A DNA stretch of 64,000 bases from JAWKWH01 sp963669455 (GTDB taxonomy: Bacteria > Pseudomonadota > Alphaproteobacteria > Rhizobiales > Rhizobiaceae): NCBI GenBank assembly GCA_963669455.1, contig OY770026.1, positions 1,488,001-1,552,000 of the forward strand, written 5' to 3'. The notes under the pieces are model-generated. The model saw nothing but the letters and a program-made list of their open reading frames with translations, was not told where the DNA came from and ran no database searches. Both the position numbers and the translations under genes were made by a program. Every line of letters begins with the position of its first letter. The stretch's first letter is position 1. This document shows positions 45,447 to 54,957 of the stretch, in pieces.

Positions 45447-45911
45447 ATGAAGAATCTGTTCAAAGTTACCGCTGTGCTGGCGGTGCTTACACCTGTGCAT
45501 GCAAATGCTGTCACAGGCAACATTCCGTTTAATGGATCGGTATCGGCTAGTTGTGCGATTACCGTCGGTTCGAGCGGTACAATTACCCCAAATGCCACCT
45601 ATTCCGAGCTGAGTTCGGCCAATGCCGGCGGTGCGCCCGGTACGGCGAGTATTCTGGCAATCGGTACCAGCTGGAACGTCTCGGCTGATGCGCCGAGTTC
45701 ATTTTCGACCGAACCGGTTACGACGGCGTCCACATTTTCTGCGTCATACGATTTGAGCGGTGTGACGACTGCTGCAAGCGTACCGGGCAGCACGACGACC
45801 AGCCTGGGTAACGGAACCACCAATGTTTCGGTGAATCTGACCGCGGCGCACCCGTCCGGCAGTTACCAGGCCGGCACCTACGCGGCCACTGTTGTCTTGC
45901 GCTGCGAGTAA
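45447..45911 (+). CDS. Spore-coat-U-like (SCPU) secreted pilin-type protein
   Basis: 154 residues from ATG 45447 with AAGGAG upstream. The signal peptide is LFKVTAVLAVLTPVHANA. The mature protein is a beta-rich, Ser/Thr-rich SCPU domain with paired cysteines (ASCAITVG, VVLRCE end). SCPU proteins are chaperone-usher pilin relatives. It heads a four-gene secreted operon. Confidence 0.8.
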   Translation: MKNLFKVTAVLAVLTPVHANAVTGNIPFNGSVSASCAITVGSSGTITPNATYSELSSANAGGAPGTASILAIGTSWNVSADAPSSFSTEPVTTASTFSASYDLSGVTTAASVPGSTTTSLGNGTTNVSVNLTAAHPSGSYQAGTYAATVVLRCE

Positions 45912-45956
45912 GGGACAAAATCTCAAAAGTGCGAGCGGGATATCAAGGGGAAAATC

Positions 45957-46352
45957 ATGAAAACCAGAACCACAATACTTGCTGGTGCTTTGGGATTTGC
46001 GCTGTTGCCATCTGTTGCAACAGCGCAGGCCATGTCGCCGATGCGGGCCGAGGTTAGCAGTTTTACCGACAGCTTTGCTGTCCGGGTCTATCCTGCCAAC
46101 CCATACAAGCATCGGATCAGGATCGAAATAAAGGTCTACGACCACAAATTCCGAGAGGTGAAGGGTGCGGTGGTTTCTCCATCGGTCTTTACCCTCGGTG
46201 CCCGGTTCTCGCGGCCCGTCACAGTGATGGTGCCGTTTAACGGAGAGCAAAAGCGCAAGGTTCGCATTTGCACGGAATCAATCCCGTTCCCGGGACAAAC
46301 AACCAGGATTAAGGCACAGGTATGTGGCAAGTTTCTCGGCGAGCGGCTTTAG
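45957..46352 (+). CDS. Secreted Ig-like (fimbrial chaperone-type) protein
   Basis: 131 residues. Signal peptide TTILAGALGFALLPSVATA. PMRAEVSSFTDSFAVRVYPAN then YKHRIRIEIKVYDHKFREVK reads like the first domain of a PapD-type periplasmic chaperone, though only one domain is present. It overlaps the next gene by 31 bases. Confidence 0.65.
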   Translation: MKTRTTILAGALGFALLPSVATAQAMSPMRAEVSSFTDSFAVRVYPANPYKHRIRIEIKVYDHKFREVKGAVVSPSVFTLGARFSRPVTVMVPFNGEQKRKVRICTESIPFPGQTTRIKAQVCGKFLGERL

Positions 46353-46840
46353 TCGCAGCCGCACTTGGTGCCTGTGTGGCCGTATCCGGTGCGCAGGCAC
46401 AGACAACATCGATCATCAATCAGGATGTTACCGGCTTCAATCTGCCGGGCGTCCAGCTGCCGCAAGGCCATGACGAGGTTCGCGCCGCTGATGGCACGAC
46501 CTGCCGGTCGGCGGTCTCAGGCGCCGGCGCCTATCTCGATACCGGTGTTATCGGCAATCCGAATGGCGGCGGCTCTAGTGGCGTTTCCGCCTATGGCCGG
46601 GTGGTAATCCCGCTCGGGCGCAAGCCGGCGCGGCTTGATTGCGGGCGGCTTTACGACCTTGAGGTTCAAAGGTTGCAGATAGAATTGCGCCTGATGCAGA
46701 TGGGCCTTGGACGTCAGGGGCGCACCGCCGGCGGTGAGGAAACAGCCTCTATCGGCAATACGCCGGCGCCTGGTGCCGTCAAGCAAAGCAGTGGCGACGA
46801 CTGGGCCGATGAAGGCTGGAGCACTGAAGGCAAGGAATAA
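46322..46840 (+). CDS. Secreted hypothetical protein of the SCPU operon
   Basis: 172 residues. Signal peptide RAALVAAALGACVAVSGAQA. The mature part has TTCRSAVSGAGAYLDTG and RLDCGRLYDLEVQRLQIEL, i.e. two cysteines and a helical tail with a disordered acidic end. Family unknown. It overlaps the upstream gene and touches the next gene's ATG. Confidence 0.7.
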   Translation: MWQVSRRAALVAAALGACVAVSGAQAQTTSIINQDVTGFNLPGVQLPQGHDEVRAADGTTCRSAVSGAGAYLDTGVIGNPNGGGSSGVSAYGRVVIPLGRKPARLDCGRLYDLEVQRLQIELRLMQMGLGRQGRTAGGEETASIGNTPAPGAVKQSSGDDWADEGWSTEGKE

Positions 46841-47436
46841 TGCTATACAGGCCCGAGGCAAATGATCAGGCATGTGGGGGTGCCGGTAGAGCACCGTCTG
46901 CGACCTTAAAGAGAAATTGGCTGCGCATTGTATTGATCGCAACATGCTTTCTTTTGGCGCCGGCGGGGCTTGCCGCGCAAACGCTTGATCTCGGCAATGG
47001 GCTCGTTTTGGACGATGGCGAAATCAGGCCGGATGCAATTATCGCACAGGCCCATGCGCGCCGCCGTCATTTCTGTATGGTCATTGTCGGCAGTCCCGGT
47101 GCGCTGGCGCCGGCGATTGGCAATGTGGCGCTCAGTTCCAAGGTTGCAGGCGGAATACCGGGCAGTGCGCAAATCATTGCGTCGAAATCGAGGTTCCGTG
47201 CCCGTATCGGTGCGCCGCTGAGTTTCAGCGCCAGTCCCAATCTGAAAGGGGCGGTAACGTTCGATGCGGAGTTTTCAGGCACCGGTGCGTCGAATTTTTC
47301 CGCAAGACCCTCCGCCAAAAGCGTGCGCATCAGGCGCGGGTTGACCAATATCAGGGCTGATCTTACCGCGAGGATCCATGGTGCGAGCTTTGTCGCCGGC
47401 GAGTATCGTGCAGAGTTGACGCTGCGCTGCGAATAG
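46840..47436 (+). CDS. Second SCPU-like secreted protein
   Basis: 198 residues. A 20-residue cytoplasmic leader precedes the signal segment LRIVLIATCFLLAPAGLAAQ. The C-terminus GEYRAELTLRCE matches the end of the first operon protein (GTYAATVVLRCE), so the two are probably paired subunits. A cysteine in RHFCMVIVG mirrors ASCAITVG. Confidence 0.75.
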   Translation: MLYRPEANDQACGGAGRAPSATLKRNWLRIVLIATCFLLAPAGLAAQTLDLGNGLVLDDGEIRPDAIIAQAHARRRHFCMVIVGSPGALAPAIGNVALSSKVAGGIPGSAQIIASKSRFRARIGAPLSFSASPNLKGAVTFDAEFSGTGASNFSARPSAKSVRIRRGLTNIRADLTARIHGASFVAGEYRAELTLRCE

Positions 47437-47724
47437 CGGACCGGGCGGTCACATATTGGCGGGCGGTATTCAGGGAAAACCAGCGTGAAAGCGACAGTTT
47501 ACCGGCCCAAGCGAAAGTGCCGGTGTCGAGCCATTCGCGGTCATCTAGAGCAGTTCTCGCCCAAACAGAATCACATGTGCTAAAAATGCCTGGAGCGCCC
47601 TCTGTATTAATCACAAGTGTAATCAAAATATTGCAGGGGTTTTTTTATGCCTAAATTTAAGCCCTGCCAGCAAACTGATTTCGGGTTTGGCGCGCGAGCC
47701 GGATTTTTCGTTTCCCAAAGGCTT
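47437..47724. other. Intergenic, repeat-derived sequence
   Basis: A 34-base segment CGCCCAAACAGAATCACATG... near 47550 recurs at about 57905. The rest has no gene. GCAGGGGTTTTTTTATGCC near 47632 is T-rich but lacks a good stem. Confidence 0.35.
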
Positions 47725-48033
47725 AGAGCGTGTCTTGTTTAAATGGGATCAGTTTGATGGAGAGGATTTTTTGCGGCAGTTAGGAAAACACCGGAGTGCG
47801 ATCAGATGATCGTGCGAGGATTTTGACGACACTGTCCGTGAAAAAGACCTCCAAGCAGATAAGATTAAATCATTGAAAGAAGATGATAAACCCAAATCGT
47901 TTCAGCTTGGTTCTTTGCGCCCTGGATGTCGTCGCGCGACGCTAACGGGTGTGCACCCGCGTCGCGTCGCTCTCCTAACCAGGACACAAATACCCTGCGC
48001 TCAAACGATTCCATTTAAGCAAGACACGCTCTA
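47725..48033. repeat. TA-flanked MITE-like element, copy D
   Basis: About 310 bp bounded by TA with terminal inverted repeats TAGAGCGTGTCTTG-TTTAAATGG and its complement. The left 130 bp is almost identical to the inverted right end of 56461-56911. There is no transposase. TA target and inverted ends suggest IS630/mariner-type mobilisation. Confidence 0.75.
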
Positions 48034-48410
48034 GCAACGCTGGGAAGCGGAAAATACGCCGCATTGCACATGCGATTGGCCCCGTTCGCGCCAGTCTTGC
48101 GTCGAAAAACCTTAAAAAGACGAACACTCTGTCACCGGATTTTTCCCAACCCTGACGCCAACGGAAACCAACCAAACTCCAAATTCGGCTTGCTGGCAGG
48201 ACCTAAGGCAAAAATGTTCATCAAAAGCCCGGTTTTAGGGCGATGTAACAAAGTTTTGGCACTTTCTTCATACTTTGTTTGCCATGATTACCGAGTGTTT
48301 TTCCGCTCTAATCGAAAACGGACCTTGTGACCACCTTCGACGGTGCGTTAAACATTTCCGAATCACTAGGGTAACGGCGGTAGAAATCGGGTTGTTTGGG
48401 GAATAAACGT
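48034..48410. other. Leader region of tamA
   Basis: Part of it (48170-48215, TTCGGCTTGCTGGCAGGACC) recurs in diverged form at about 57105-57135. No gene is seen. The tamA promoter should lie near the 3' end. Confidence 0.35.
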
Positions 48411-50324
48411 TTGAGATTCAAACGCATCAGTCTGGCGGCCATATTGGTGGCAATGATTGGCATCACGGCTGATCCCGCCGCGGCGTTTGAGCTGTTTGGT
48501 GTGCGCATTTTCGGGGGCGGTGACAAGGACGCGGTCGAGGATGTTATCGGTGAACCGCAGAATTATGAGGTTCAGATTGATGTGCTGGGTTCTGATGATG
48601 CGGTTACCGATGCGCTGGCCAATGCCTCGCAACTTTTAACGGATCAGAACAAGCCGGCATCCGGGTCTGCCGGGCTGATTGCCAAGGCACGGGCTGATTA
48701 TCAGCGCCTGCTGGCGGCCCTTTATACAGAAGGCCATTATGGCGGCTCGATCTCGATTAAGGTGGATGGGCAGGAAGCCGGGCGACTTGCGCCTGATGCC
48801 ACATTGTCCGACCCGGCATCGGTTTTCATTTCCGTCGATCCCGGGCCGCAATTCAGGTTCGGCCAAGCCGAGATCGTCAACGCGGCTCCTGCAACCGCCG
48901 ATCCAGACGATTTTGTCGCGCGGCCTGAAGAGGAGGGTTTTGCGTCAGGCGAAATCGCGCGCTCCGGTGAGATTAAAAAGGCCGGCCGTCTGGCCGTGGA
49001 GGCATGGCGTCAGCAGGGATTTGCAAAGGCAAAAGTGTCTAAGCGCCGTATCGAAGCCGCACATGATCAGAATTTGCTTGATGCCATCCTGACAATCAGG
49101 CCCGGTAGAAAGGCTTATTACGGACCCGTAACGGTTGAGGGTAATGACCGGATGGATCCGGAGTTCATCGCCTATATGGCCGACCTGCCACCCAATGGTG
49201 AATATGATCCTGATGATCTGAAGAGGGCCGAAGAGCGGCTCGCCCGGCTTGGCGTGTTCTCCACAGCGCGGGCAGAGGAAGCCGAACAGATCGGCTCGGG
49301 AGGCTCATTGCCGATTGCATTTATCGTGCAGGAGCAACTGCCGCGTCACTTTGGCATTGGCGGAACGTTTTCGACGACCGATGGCGCTGGCATCCAGGCC
49401 TTCTGGCAACACCGGAACCTGGCTGGAAAAGCCGAACGGTTGAGGGTTGATGCAAGTGTGGCCAGTACCAGCAGCAGCTTTGATCTTGATTCACTGAGTT
49501 ACCGAATTGGCGCCAGCTTTGTGAAACCCGGCGTATTTACGCCGGACACGAATTTTGTCGCGTCGGTGAATGGTATTCGCGAAAACCTGAAGGCCTATGA
49601 TCGCACGGCGGTCTTAGCGGAAATGGGCTTTACCCGCATTATTTCGAAAAACCTGATGGCGCGCGCAAAGCTGACCGGGGAATATGCGAAATTCTCCGAC
49701 CCGGTGTTCGCAAAGCGTGAATTTACCACCGTGGGGTTTGTGGGCGGTATCACTTTTGACAGCCGCGACAACAAGACGGATCCAGCGCATGGCTATTATG
49801 CCGATGCCGAATTGCAGCCGTTTCATGAATTCAATTTTGGCAATACTGCGATCCGCGGAACGGTCGAAGGACGTATCTACCGGGCATTTGACCGGCAGGA
49901 GAGGGCTGTGCTGGCTGCCCGGCTCAAGGCAGGTTTCCTGGCTGGATCGCCGATTTCGCAAACCGCACCGGACAAATTGTTTTTTGCTGGCGGCGGCGGG
50001 TCGGTCCGCGGTTATGCCTATCGTAATATTGGCGTGGCGACACCCATCGGGTTTGTGACCGGCGGTCGCTCGCTTGTCGAAGGGTCGGTGGAACTGAGAA
50101 CCCGTATCAACGAGGCATTCGGCGCCGTGGCCTTTGTCGATATGGGCAATGTCAGCGCAAGCTCATTTCCCGATTTCGCCCAGAAGACGAGGTTCGGCGT
50201 TGGCGCCGGTGTTCGCTATTATACCGGGCTTGGGCCGATCAGGCTCGATTTTGCCGTGCCGCTCAACAAGCAGGCAGGCGATCCGGATTTTTCCATCTAT
50301 ATTGGATTGGGGCAGGCGTTTTGA
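48411..50324 (+). CDS. tamA: TamA outer-membrane assembly barrel (BamA/Omp85 family)
   Basis: 637 residues from TTG 48411, preferred because GGGGA lies 9 bases upstream. The frame is open 15 bases further. Signal peptide ISLAAILVAMIGITADPAAA. POTRA domains span about 60-270 (GPQFRFGQAEIV, YYGPVTVEGNDRMDPEF), followed by the 16-strand barrel with the Omp85 motif GGGGSVRGYAYRNIG. It works with TamB in outer-membrane protein or lipid transport. It overlaps tamB by 4 bases. Confidence 0.95.
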   Translation: MRFKRISLAAILVAMIGITADPAAAFELFGVRIFGGGDKDAVEDVIGEPQNYEVQIDVLGSDDAVTDALANASQLLTDQNKPASGSAGLIAKARADYQRLLAALYTEGHYGGSISIKVDGQEAGRLAPDATLSDPASVFISVDPGPQFRFGQAEIVNAAPATADPDDFVARPEEEGFASGEIARSGEIKKAGRLAVEAWRQQGFAKAKVSKRRIEAAHDQNLLDAILTIRPGRKAYYGPVTVEGNDRMDPEFIAYMADLPPNGEYDPDDLKRAEERLARLGVFSTARAEEAEQIGSGGSLPIAFIVQEQLPRHFGIGGTFSTTDGAGIQAFWQHRNLAGKAERLRVDASVASTSSSFDLDSLSYRIGASFVKPGVFTPDTNFVASVNGIRENLKAYDRTAVLAEMGFTRIISKNLMARAKLTGEYAKFSDPVFAKREFTTVGFVGGITFDSRDNKTDPAHGYYADAELQPFHEFNFGNTAIRGTVEGRIYRAFDRQERAVLAARLKAGFLAGSPISQTAPDKLFFAGGGGSVRGYAYRNIGVATPIGFVTGGRSLVEGSVELRTRINEAFGAVAFVDMGNVSASSFPDFAQKTRFGVGAGVRYYTGLGPIRLDFAVPLNKQAGDPDFSIYIGLGQAF

Positions 50325-53300
50325 GACGGTATCTCGCCATTTTTGTTGTCCTGATGGCGATCCTGCCGGCATTGGCGCAGGACAAGGCAGATGCAGAGCA
50401 GGAAAAATCAGCGCTCCTGATCTATGTGGAAGAACAGCTTTCATCGCCTAACCGAAAGATCAGCATTTCGGGCATCAATGGTGTCCTGTCATCGAATGCA
50501 GAGATAGACCGCATTACCATCGCTGACCGCGAGGGTGTGTGGCTGGAAATCAACAATGCGGAAATCGTCTGGACCCGCAGCGCGCTTTTGACGGGCAGTC
50601 TTGTTGTCGACAAGCTGGCCGCGAAATCGGTCACGGTGAGCCGCCAGCCATTGCCGGATGAGGGCGGAGTGCCTTCGCCGGAGGCCTCGGGATTTGCCAT
50701 TCCGGAACTGCCGGTTTCGGTCAATCTGAACGAACTCGCCATTGACGAGGTGACCTTCGGGCAGGAGGTTTTTGGCCTTGCATCGAAGCTTGCGCTTAAG
50801 GGCTCAATCGAGCTCGATACCGGGAAGCTGGAGACGGCGCTGGAAATAGACCGGCTTGACGGGCCGGGTGGCAAGCTTGTTGTCAAAGCCTCCTATGGTG
50901 ATGCCACAGGTTTGCTTGATCTCGATATGTCGCTGTTTGAACCACAGGACGGTGTGGTCGCCAATTTATTGAATTTTCATGGAAAACCCGCGGTAAACCT
51001 GGGTTTGAAAGGATCGGGTGAGATCGACGACCTGGTTCTGTCGCTTGCGCTTGATGCTGATGAGCAGAGGATTTTGAGCGGGAAAGCGGCATTTTCCGGT
51101 ACGCAGGCTGGACGCCGTTTCACCATAGACGCGGCCGGGCCGGTCGGCAGTCTGGTCAAGCCTGATCTGCGCGATCTTTTTGGCGAGCACAGCGAACTGG
51201 CGGTCTCCGGTATCGTGCAGGAAGCGGGCGGTCTGGATATTGAACGCCTGTCGCTTTTGAGTGGTGCGCTTCAGCTTCAGGCAAAGATCAAGACCGCGCC
51301 GGACGGATTTCCGCTTGCCATTTCGCTTGATGGCGCGATCCAGTCGGCCGATGGATCGCCGGTGGTTCTGCCGGTGCCGGGTGGCGACACAAAAGTGGCA
51401 GGCGCGACGCTCAGTTTCGCCTTTGGCGGCAGCAGCATCTCCACCTGGTCAGGCAAGGTCAATGCTAGCCGGTTTGTCAGTTCTGGCGTCAGTGCGCAGG
51501 ATTTCACGCTGGATCTGAGCGGCGCGGCGATTGCGCTCGATGAACCGGCCGCGCGCGAGGTGACATTCGTCGTCGACGGGCAGGCAGCCGGGCTTGGATC
51601 TGAGGATGCGGCGATTGCCGAGGCGATCGGAAATCGGATTGGTCTTAAAATCGCAGGCGCCTGGAAGGCCGGTCAGCCAATCGCGGTCGACCGCGCGATG
51701 CTGACGGCAAAGGTTCTGGAAGCGTCTTTTGCCGGGCAGATTGCCGGGGCAGTGCTGGATGGGCGTTTTGGGTTGACGGTGGCGAATGCCTCCGTGCTGT
51801 CGGCGGCACTCAAGCGCGATCTTTCGGGCTCGGCAAGTGTCGCGGCCACAGGCACGTTCGCACCGGTCAGCGGCGCGTTTGACCTTGATCTCGATGGACA
51901 ATTGTCCGATTTGACCACCGGTTCGCTGGCCGATGGCCTGCTGGTGGGAACAACCCGGATCAGTGGCCGTGCCGCGCGCGGCGAAACCGGGTTCAGGGCT
52001 GAGAAGTTTGCCATATCCAACCGGCGGCTTTCCTTTAATGCAAACGGTCTTTTCGGGTCCGAAACGGCGGATTTCACCTTCGATGTCGACATCATCAATA
52101 TTGTGCTGTTGTCTGACAAGGCCTCCGGCCGGATGGTGGCCAACGGTCGTGCGAGCGGGACCGGCGGGCTGATCGATCTCGGCTTAAATGTCCGTGTCGG
52201 TGAGGGCACGCTGCTTGAACGAACGCTGACGGGCACCAGTTTCGATTTTGAGGGGCAAATGCAGAAATCCGGTCTGACCGGTGTTCTGGAAGGGCTGGCG
52301 TTTATCGCCGGCGAACGCGTCGATTTCAGCGCAAGCGTTACCTCTAGCGGCGAGGCCAATCGCATTGACGATCTGGTGTTCAATGCCGGGGCGACAAAAT
52401 TGTCAGGCATGATTGCAGCTGGTGACGATGGCCTGTTCGACGGGCAAATGAGCCTGCGGTCACATGATATTTCCACCGCGGCGGCTCTGTTTTTGGTGCA
52501 GGCCAAAGGCAAGGTTGAAGCCGATATCGAGCTTAAGGAGGGAGCCGGCGGCCAAAATGCCAGGCTTACCGCAAAGCTTGATGGCGTTCAGGCGGAAACA
52601 GCGGCGATCGGATCGGGTGAAGCGGATATCGCCTTGACCGACCTGTTTGGCGTTCCCGGTGCAGAAGGCCGTGTCATTTTCAACGATGCGGTAGTCGGCG
52701 GTATGGAAATCTCGGTTCTGTCGGCAACAGCGTCCAGGCGCGGTGCTGCGACCGATTTTGAGGCCGGTGCGCGGATGAAAAACGGGACATCGGTGGCAGC
52801 AGCGGGAGAACTTTCGGCAGAGGGAGAGGGTTACCGGCTGACCTTGCACAATATGGATGTTGTCCGGCAGCGGGTGCTTGCCCGGCTGCTGGCGCCGGCC
52901 AGCGTGGCGGTCCAGGCTGACAGCATCGCGATCAATGATGCCCGGTTTGGTATCGATGGCGGGGAACTGGCTGCCAGCGGCCGGATTGCCGAAACGCTCG
53001 ATCTATCGGCCGAACTGGTCAGCGTGCCGCTTGATGTCGCCAATGCGATCCGCCCCGATCTGGGATTGCGGGGAAAAATTTCCGGTACTGCCAAAGTAAC
53101 GGGACCGGGCAGTGCGCCGCGGATTACCTTCAAAATTGCCGGAGACGGCCTGTCGGCCACGGCACTTAGAGACGCCGGGTTGCCGGCACTGGCCGTCAAA
53201 GCGGATGGCAATACCGAAGGCGACCGGTTGAAACTCGATGCCGCAGTTTCAAGTGCCAATGGCATTGGCGCGACTGCCCGGGGCACGGTGCCGCTTGGCG

Positions 53301-54925
53301 GTGGTGCGATGGCGGTGGATGTCACACTTCAGTCATTTCCTCTGGCGCTGCTCAATACCGTGGCAAAAGGCCAGGGGCTTGGCGGCCGGTTGTCAGGCAC
53401 GGCAAAGGTAACCGGGGCGCTGGCGCGGCCGAGTGCGAAATTTGCACTAAGAGCCAATGCCGTGCGGGCAAGCGCATTGGCTGAGGCCGGATTGACGCCG
53501 CTTACCATTGGCGTGAATGGCGTATTTGCCGGTCAGTCGGTTACGCTTTCTTCGCTCAAAATATCCGGACCAGGCGGTTTTTCGGTTGATGGCAGCGGAC
53601 GCATTCCACTTGAGGGCCCCGGTCTCAATCTCTCGGTTGACGGTGCCGCTCCGCTTTCGCTTGCAAACCGGCAGCTGGTGTCACGCGGTGCGCGGGCAGC
53701 TGGTACGGCGCGGTTTTCTGTCCGGCTGGCCGGTGTGTTGCGCAGACCGTCAATCAGCGGCCGTATTTCGATGGAAGGTGCCTCCTTTACCGATCCGCTG
53801 GCAAATCTTGCGCTGAAAGATATTTCCGTTGCTGCGGAGTTTGCCGGTGACCGGCTTGTTATCAGGCAAGGGTCGGCGGCGATTGGAGCAGGCGGCTCCG
53901 TCTCACTTGGCGGCGCGGTTTCGCTGGATGCGGCTGCAGGGTTTCCGGCAGACCTCAAAGTCGGGCTGAACAGCGCCCGCTACTCGGACGGATCGCTTGT
54001 TGTTGCCACGGTTACCGGCAAGCTTGATGTCAAGGGTGCGCTGCTTTTCGATCCGCTGATCGCCGGTGGGCTGACCGTCAACCGGGCGGAAGTGACCATT
54101 CCGGAGACCGTAGCTGGAGGTGCCGACGGGATTGATGTCAAACATGTCAATCCGCCGAAAAAAGTGACGCGGACGCTGAAACTTGCCCGGGCTGATGATG
54201 GAACGCCTGTTCCAAGCGGAAGGCCAAGCGTGGCGCGGCTTGATGTTTCAATCAATGCGCCCAACAGAATATTCGTGCGCGGACGCGGTCTTGATTCGGA
54301 GCTTGGCGGCTCGGTGCGACTGACCGGTCCGGTCACTGCGATCCGGCCGATTGGCGGGTTCGAGCTTATTCGTGGCAGGCTGTCGATACTTGGAAAGCGC
54401 ATCGAGTTCGAGGAAGGCGAGGTGACGCTGGTCGGTGATCTTGATCCGGCGGTGCGTTTCGTGGCGAAATCGGCCAGTGCGGGCACAACCGTGTTCATCA
54501 CGGTTACCGGACGTGCGTCCGATCCCTCGATCGTATTCTCCTCCCAGCCGCAACTGCCGCAGGACGAGGTGTTGTCACGTCTTATTTTCGGCCGCGGTAT
54601 TACCGAATTATCGCCATTGCAGATTGCCAAGCTTGGTGCTTCGGTTGCGGCGCTTGCTGGCGGCAGCAACAAGTCGCTGCTCGATAGTTTTCGTCAGTCG
54701 ACGGGACTTGACGATCTTGATGTCGTTACCGATAGCGGCGGCAATGCCGCCGTCCGGGCCGGCCGGTATGTTCAGGACAATGTCTATCTGGGCGTCGAGG
54801 CCGGGGCATCCGGAAACGCCAGGGGAACCGTTAACATCGATATTACTGACAATCTGAAGGCGACGGGCTCCGCCGGTTCTGACGGCGATTCCAGTATTGG
54901 TCTCTTTTTTGAAAAAGACTACTGA
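50321..54925 (+). CDS. tamB: TamB inner-membrane-anchored bridging protein
   Basis: 1,534 residues. An N-terminal signal anchor (YLAIFVVLMAILPALAQ) is followed by a long beta-taco built of repeated AsmA-like blocks, and the C-terminal DUF490 domain (about 1180 to end) ends SIGLFFEKDY. Several internal near-repeats (ALPLRD-like LGGRLSGTAKVTGALA) are visible. Partner of TamA, in the usual order and overlap. Confidence 0.93.
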   Translation: MRRYLAIFVVLMAILPALAQDKADAEQEKSALLIYVEEQLSSPNRKISISGINGVLSSNAEIDRITIADREGVWLEINNAEIVWTRSALLTGSLVVDKLAAKSVTVSRQPLPDEGGVPSPEASGFAIPELPVSVNLNELAIDEVTFGQEVFGLASKLALKGSIELDTGKLETALEIDRLDGPGGKLVVKASYGDATGLLDLDMSLFEPQDGVVANLLNFHGKPAVNLGLKGSGEIDDLVLSLALDADEQRILSGKAAFSGTQAGRRFTIDAAGPVGSLVKPDLRDLFGEHSELAVSGIVQEAGGLDIERLSLLSGALQLQAKIKTAPDGFPLAISLDGAIQSADGSPVVLPVPGGDTKVAGATLSFAFGGSSISTWSGKVNASRFVSSGVSAQDFTLDLSGAAIALDEPAAREVTFVVDGQAAGLGSEDAAIAEAIGNRIGLKIAGAWKAGQPIAVDRAMLTAKVLEASFAGQIAGAVLDGRFGLTVANASVLSAALKRDLSGSASVAATGTFAPVSGAFDLDLDGQLSDLTTGSLADGLLVGTTRISGRAARGETGFRAEKFAISNRRLSFNANGLFGSETADFTFDVDIINIVLLSDKASGRMVANGRASGTGGLIDLGLNVRVGEGTLLERTLTGTSFDFEGQMQKSGLTGVLEGLAFIAGERVDFSASVTSSGEANRIDDLVFNAGATKLSGMIAAGDDGLFDGQMSLRSHDISTAAALFLVQAKGKVEADIELKEGAGGQNARLTAKLDGVQAETAAIGSGEADIALTDLFGVPGAEGRVIFNDAVVGGMEISVLSATASRRGAATDFEAGARMKNGTSVAAAGELSAEGEGYRLTLHNMDVVRQRVLARLLAPASVAVQADSIAINDARFGIDGGELAASGRIAETLDLSAELVSVPLDVANAIRPDLGLRGKISGTAKVTGPGSAPRITFKIAGDGLSATALRDAGLPALAVKADGNTEGDRLKLDAAVSSANGIGATARGTVPLGGGAMAVDVTLQSFPLALLNTVAKGQGLGGRLSGTAKVTGALARPSAKFALRANAVRASALAEAGLTPLTIGVNGVFAGQSVTLSSLKISGPGGFSVDGSGRIPLEGPGLNLSVDGAAPLSLANRQLVSRGARAAGTARFSVRLAGVLRRPSISGRISMEGASFTDPLANLALKDISVAAEFAGDRLVIRQGSAAIGAGGSVSLGGAVSLDAAAGFPADLKVGLNSARYSDGSLVVATVTGKLDVKGALLFDPLIAGGLTVNRAEVTIPETVAGGADGIDVKHVNPPKKVTRTLKLARADDGTPVPSGRPSVARLDVSINAPNRIFVRGRGLDSELGGSVRLTGPVTAIRPIGGFELIRGRLSILGKRIEFEEGEVTLVGDLDPAVRFVAKSASAGTTVFITVTGRASDPSIVFSSQPQLPQDEVLSRLIFGRGITELSPLQIAKLGASVAALAGGSNKSLLDSFRQSTGLDDLDVVTDSGGNAAVRAGRYVQDNVYLGVEAGASGNARGTVNIDITDNLKATGSAGSDGDSSIGLFFEKDY

Positions 54926-54957
54926 TTGCCGGTAGGAAACCGGCGGGCGGGCAATTG

